Part shown: positions 60,942 to 64,000 of the stretch, piece after piece
How the letters are laid out: every line of letters begins with the position of its first letter
Position numbering within the stretch: the first letter of the stretch is position 1
Source: Chlamydiales bacterium
GTDB lineage: Bacteria; Chlamydiota; Chlamydiia; Chlamydiales; JACKPQ01
DNA: 64,000 nucleotides
Reading direction: 5' to 3'
NCBI GenBank assembly: GCA_024233455.1
Contig: JACKPP010000002.1
Coordinates: 496,001 to 560,000, forward strand
Made by a program: the position numbers and the translations under genes
Notes under the pieces: model-generated
The model's database searches: none
Seen by the model: the letters and a program-made list of their open reading frames with translations, nothing else
Told to the model about the DNA's origin: nothing

Positions 60942-62267
60942 ATGGCAACGTGTACTAAACAAGATTACTGGTCACAATTCATAGCGCATCTCCAAATACA
61001 TGCAAGCGCTGCTGAATTTGCTAATTGGATTAAACCTATTTCACTTAAAGCCATCGATTCGGCTTCTGTTACATTGTCTGTTCCCAATGTTTTCGTTCAA
61101 GAGTACTTGCTAGATAATTTTCGCCAAGACCTGCTCACGTTTTTACCAACAGATAGCAAAGGCAATCCAGCCATTATTTTTGAAATCTCAGAAAATCCCA
61201 GACCTAAAACAGCGTCGAAACCGATTATTTTGAAGGAAGAGACTGTTGATTTGAAGCTTAACCGCTCCTACACTTTTGAAACGTTTATCGAAGGACCGGC
61301 AAACCAGTTTGTCAAATCTGCTGCCATGGGCGTTGCTTCTAAACCTGGCCACAGCTATAACCCCCTCTTTGTTCATGGGGGCGTAGGCCTGGGAAAAACA
61401 CACCTTTTACACGCCATTGCCCACCATGTCCAAAATAACCACAAAAAACTCAAAATTCTCTACGTCACAGCTGAAGGGTTCATCAATGATCTGATCCGCC
61501 ATCTAAAAGGTAAGTCTCTGGACAAGATGAAGCAGTATTACAGATCCCTGGATGTGCTTCTCATCGACGATATTCAGTTTTTGCAAAATCGTCCTAATTT
61601 TGAAGAAGAACTTTGTTCGACCATCGAGGCCCTTATTAACCAGAATAAGCAAGTTGTGATTTCCAGCGATAAGCCTCCGGCTCAACTGAAACTTTCTGAG
61701 CGTTTGGTAGCACGGATGGAATGGGGTCTTGTGGCCCATTTGGCATGCCCCGATCTGGAAACGCGAGTGGCTATTTTACAATCTAAAGCCGAACAAAAAG
61801 GGATACGCATCCCAAGTAAGGTTGCTTTTTTTATCGCCGAGCATATTTTCCAGAATGTCCGTCAACTCGAAGGTGCGATTAACCGCTTAAGTGCTTACTG
61901 TCGCCTCATGCACCTTGACGTGACTGAAGAAGTCGCCGAAAAGACTTTAGGTGAAATGTTTTGTACTCAGCCCAACCAAAAGGTTTCGGTTGATTCCATT
62001 TTGAAAAGTGTGGCCGCAATCTTCGATGTGAGGCTTAGTGACCTGCGCGGTTGCTCCCGTATGAAAGAAATCGCCTACGCCCGCCAGGTGGCAATGTACT
62101 TAGCTAAAGAGCTTATCCCCGATTCTCTAGTGAAGCTAGCAAGCGCTTTTGGAGGCAAAACACACTCTACATTACTTCATGCTTGGAAAAAAATTAAAAA
62201 TCAGTTAACCCAAGATGAGATGCTGAAAAGACAAGTCCAATTAGCACGCCGAGAAATAGGAGCTTAA
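60942..62267 (+). CDS. dnaA: DnaA paralogue (DnaA2-type initiator homologue)
   Basis: 441 residues from ATG 60942 (AGG 4-6 bp upstream; GTG 60936 also in frame). Domain I (WSQFIAHLQIHASAAEFANW), short linker, AAA+ domain with VHGGVGLGKTHLLHAIAHHV (Walker A), VLLIDDIQFLQ (Walker B), and domain IV RMKEIAYARQVAMYLAKELI...SAFGGKTHSTLLHAWKKI. The DnaA-box reading motif is usually GGRDHTT; here it is GGKTHST, changing the Asp that reads the box in E. coli (Asp433). C. trachomatis has two dnaA genes; this one corresponds by position to CT275. It may bind a variant box or act as a regulator rather than the main initiator. Confidence 0.92.
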   Translation: MATCTKQDYWSQFIAHLQIHASAAEFANWIKPISLKAIDSASVTLSVPNVFVQEYLLDNFRQDLLTFLPTDSKGNPAIIFEISENPRPKTASKPIILKEETVDLKLNRSYTFETFIEGPANQFVKSAAMGVASKPGHSYNPLFVHGGVGLGKTHLLHAIAHHVQNNHKKLKILYVTAEGFINDLIRHLKGKSLDKMKQYYRSLDVLLIDDIQFLQNRPNFEEELCSTIEALINQNKQVVISSDKPPAQLKLSERLVARMEWGLVAHLACPDLETRVAILQSKAEQKGIRIPSKVAFFIAEHIFQNVRQLEGAINRLSAYCRLMHLDVTEEVAEKTLGEMFCTQPNQKVSVDSILKSVAAIFDVRLSDLRGCSRMKEIAYARQVAMYLAKELIPDSLVKLASAFGGKTHSTLLHAWKKIKNQLTQDEMLKRQVQLARREIGA

Positions 62268-62271
62268 GTGA

Positions 62272-62760
62272 ATGTTAAGATTTGTCGTTGACACCTTCTT
62301 TAAAAAATACGCTAAAGATCTCCTCGATCGCGAGGTATCGCTAGAATCAGATGCTCCTTTCGATCCATTCGAGGCGCACCTATCTTGCTCATTAGATAGT
62401 CACGTTCTTCCCCTGAATCCTGCCAAAACGACCATTCCTGAGGGCTCAACTTTTTCAGGTTCTCTTTCCTCTTCCACGCCAGTCCGCATCGATGGACATT
62501 TCGAAGGACAGCTGGTAGCTAAAGAAGTAACAATTGGAAAAACTGCCACCGTCAAAGCCAATCTCGATCTCAAGAAGGGTTCTATTTCTGGTAAAGTGAT
62601 CGGCAATATCGATGTTGAAGACCATTTGATTTTATCAACGTCTGCCCATATCCATGGGGACCTCATTGTCGGATCTTTGTCTCTTGAAGAAGGGGCAATC
62701 GTCAGTGGCAACATCACCATTAGAAATTCTGACTCTCAAGCCTTTTGCTTATCTAGTTAA
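62272..62760 (+). CDS. bacM: Bactofilin (BacM, CT276 homologue)
   Basis: 162 residues with a central DUF583/bactofilin beta-helix (~55-150): TIPEGSTFSGSLSSSTPVRI, DGHFEGQLVAKEVTIGKTAT, VKANLDLKKGSISGKVIGNI, SAHIHGDLIVGSLSLEEGAI, VSGNITIRN. The N-terminal tail (MLRFVVDTFFKKYAKDLLD) is hydrophobic/basic, fitting membrane attachment. Bactofilins polymerise without nucleotide and help shape cells; in Chlamydia BacM controls cell size. Starts 4 bp after dnaA with AGGAG 9 bp upstream, so cotranscribed. Confidence 0.92.
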   Translation: MLRFVVDTFFKKYAKDLLDREVSLESDAPFDPFEAHLSCSLDSHVLPLNPAKTTIPEGSTFSGSLSSSTPVRIDGHFEGQLVAKEVTIGKTATVKANLDLKKGSISGKVIGNIDVEDHLILSTSAHIHGDLIVGSLSLEEGAIVSGNITIRNSDSQAFCLSS

Positions 62761-62781
62761 GCACAGCCTTCTTCATTTAAC

Positions 62782-62817
62782 CACATATGCAGGCCCTCCA
62801 ACGGACCTGCATATGTG
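62782..62817. terminator. Bidirectional hairpin between convergent genes
   Basis: CACATATGCAGG and CCTGCATATGTG (62782-62793, 62806-62817) form a perfect 12-bp stem around a 12-nt loop. No long U-tract; it separates bacM from the convergent repeat-protein gene. Confidence 0.7.
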
Positions 62818-62828
62818 ATTAGCAACGC

Positions 62829-64000
62829 CTAGGGTGTATTGTTAGTGATATTCACCTCTCCGCTCCCAGTAGTACCTATGGCGCCAGGATATTGAATATA
62901 AACACCCGAATTCGATGGACCAGCCCCGGCCCCAGTTCCAGTGATATTGATATCCCCATCCACGCTTGTCACTTCCAAAGTCTTTCCAGTGAACACGGCA
63001 CCCATATTAGAATTGCCCGCCCCCGATCCTGTCCCATCAATGGTAATAACACCACTTCCGGTGGTCTTCACATAGCAACCCTCATTCATATTAAATCCCT
63101 GATTAGAGTTATTGCTTCCTTGAGCGATACCGGTAATCAAAACAGAGCCGCCTTCTGACGACACTCCCGATCCTTGGGTGGTAATTGCCACCCCTAAATT
63201 AAGGCTGGTGCCATTTCCACCTGTTCCGTGAATTGTAATATCTGCTGCTCCTGTGGCTGCAACTTGAGACCCAGTTTCGATGGAAATCCCCATGTTCCCT
63301 TGCTCAGTTCCCTTGCCCACTCCAGTAATCTGAATACTACCTGTATTGCTAGACACCAAGCCCATTGGACCATTTAACACCACGCCCAAATTTTGTGTCT
63401 GACCCGATCCAGCTGTTCCATTAATAGTAATAGAGCCTGTTCCAGTTGTTTTAACTTGGGTCATGCTAAGATATGTGCCACCATTGTTATACCCTAAGTC
63501 AATACTTGCACCAGTACCTGTAATGGTGATAGCGCCATTTTCGGTCTGGATTAAATTGGCCTCAGCAGCCAAACCAGTTGCAAAAATTCCGAAGTTATTA
63601 GAAACACCTGCATTAGGCCCGCCACCATTCACCTGTGCCGATACGGCCGTTCCAGTAATATCTATCGTGCCAGATCCACTTGTCACTAGTTGCGAGCATT
63701 CGGCGATGTTAGTGGCTAGACCGCGGGCATTTTCCATGCATCCATAGCCATTGACGATAATATTGCCACCACCGGCATTAATCATTGTGTTAATTACATT
63801 CATTGTTCCACCTTGTACACCTCCAAATGTTCCAACATCAAGGGTAACATCTCCTCCTTGAGTATTGATGGTGACAGGTCCTACACCGAAAAAACCAGCG
63901 CCGCCAGCTGACCGATCATAAAGCAAAGCATTTTCATCATTGATTTTACAGTAGAACGCTCCATTATTCAGCGTCACAGAGCTATTTGTTTCCAGTGTAA
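62829..64000 (-). CDS. Gly/Thr-rich beta-helix repeat protein, 5' end outside window
   Basis: At least 390 C-terminal residues; the frame is open to the right edge, so the N-terminus is missing. It consists of repeats of ~33 residues built on GSGxITIxGTGxGxxxSNxG, e.g. TTGSGVITIDGTGSGAGNSN, SNTGSIQITGVGKGTEQGNM, NGAITITGTGASIDLGYNNG. This is the filamentous-haemagglutinin/autotransporter style right-handed beta-helix (also seen in ice-binding-like and Pmp-like surface proteins). It stops directly after a repeat (GEVNITNNTP) with no beta-barrel or anchor, so either secreted by another route or C-terminally truncated. Convergent with bacM. Confidence 0.7.
   Translation of the reverse strand, partial: TLETNSSVTLNNGAFYCKINDENALLYDRSAGGAGFFGVGPVTINTQGGDVTLDVGTFGGVQGGTMNVINTMINAGGGNIIVNGYGCMENARGLATNIAECSQLVTSGSGTIDITGTAVSAQVNGGGPNAGVSNNFGIFATGLAAEANLIQTENGAITITGTGASIDLGYNNGGTYLSMTQVKTTGTGSITINGTAGSGQTQNLGVVLNGPMGLVSSNTGSIQITGVGKGTEQGNMGISIETGSQVAATGAADITIHGTGGNGTSLNLGVAITTQGSGVSSEGGSVLITGIAQGSNNSNQGFNMNEGCYVKTTGSGVITIDGTGSGAGNSNMGAVFTGKTLEVTSVDGDINITGTGAGAGPSNSGVYIQYPGAIGTTGSGEVNITNNTP

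Overview
The window is bacterial and very probably comes from a Chlamydiota genome of the environmental (Waddlia/Parachlamydia-like) type. The evidence is an NTT-family ADP/ATP translocase, an iron ABC operon in which the permease YtgC carries a C-terminal DtxR-like repressor, a fused alpha-beta 2-oxoacid dehydrogenase E1, a UPF0158 protein, a bactofilin, and several blocks that keep the gene order I know from Chlamydia trachomatis: gnd - lepA - npt - CT066 - ytgABCD - dxr - rseP; amiA - murE - pbp3 - ftsL - rsmH - CT273 - CT274 - dnaA2 - bacM; serS - CT728 - CT727; ftsK - yycJ; hrcA - grpE - dnaK. Genus and species cannot be fixed from the sequence alone.

Layout. 1-5 kb: 3' truncated hprK, a type II NADH dehydrogenase, a short ComEC and a DUF4143 AAA ATPase behind a triple 32-bp repeat. 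5-11.6 kb: tRNA-His, uppP, ftsK, a receiver-metallo-beta-lactamase fusion, yycJ and a candidate inclusion-membrane/ankyrin protein. 11.8-13.4 kb: two orphan genes and a decayed duplicate. 13.6-18.3 kb: fused E1, UPF0158, serS. 18.3-21.5 kb: a secreted endonuclease/exonuclease/phosphatase-family gene split by an IS200/IS605 element with an intact TnpB and a dead TnpA. 21.6-25.5 kb: VIT1/CCC1-type transporter, P1B-type ATPase, protein-kinase-like gene. 25.8-32.7 kb: large NAD-glutamate dehydrogenase and the CIRCE-controlled heat-shock operon. 32.7-42 kb: coiled-coil membrane protein, rseP, dxr and the mrp-ytgABCD iron operon. 42-49.4 kb: CT066 homologue, ATP/ADP translocase, PagL-like lipid A deacylase, lepA, gnd, tRNA-Arg. 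49.4-64 kb: amiA, an autoregulated-looking winged-helix gene, a polymorphic-toxin/immunity pair, murE, an Lpg1974-type porin, a MITE-like inverted repeat, the ftsI-ftsL-rsmH-mraZ cluster facing CT273-CT274-dnaA-bactofilin across a region with two sets of MraZ-like boxes, and the 3' end of a beta-helix repeat protein.

How it fits together. The conserved blocks serve energy parasitism (NTT translocase), iron uptake with a self-encoded repressor, peptidoglycan-based division without an ftsZ in view (MurE, PBP3, AmiA, FtsK, RsmH, MraZ, bactofilin) and stress control (HrcA/CIRCE). Accessory material sits precisely in the joints between these blocks: the IS and phosphatase between serS and CT728, PagL and a small membrane protein between npt and lepA, the toxin module between amiA and murE, the porin and MITE between murE and pbp3.

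The strongest new observations are: the exact, in-silico reversible IS608-like insertion after codon 3 of the phosphatase gene; a 50-bp palindromic mini-element at 2020-2069 that shares the left end of that IS; the HNH toxin and candidate immunity gene; and a receiver domain whose phospho-acceptor Asp is Glu, fused to a metallo-beta-lactamase fold.
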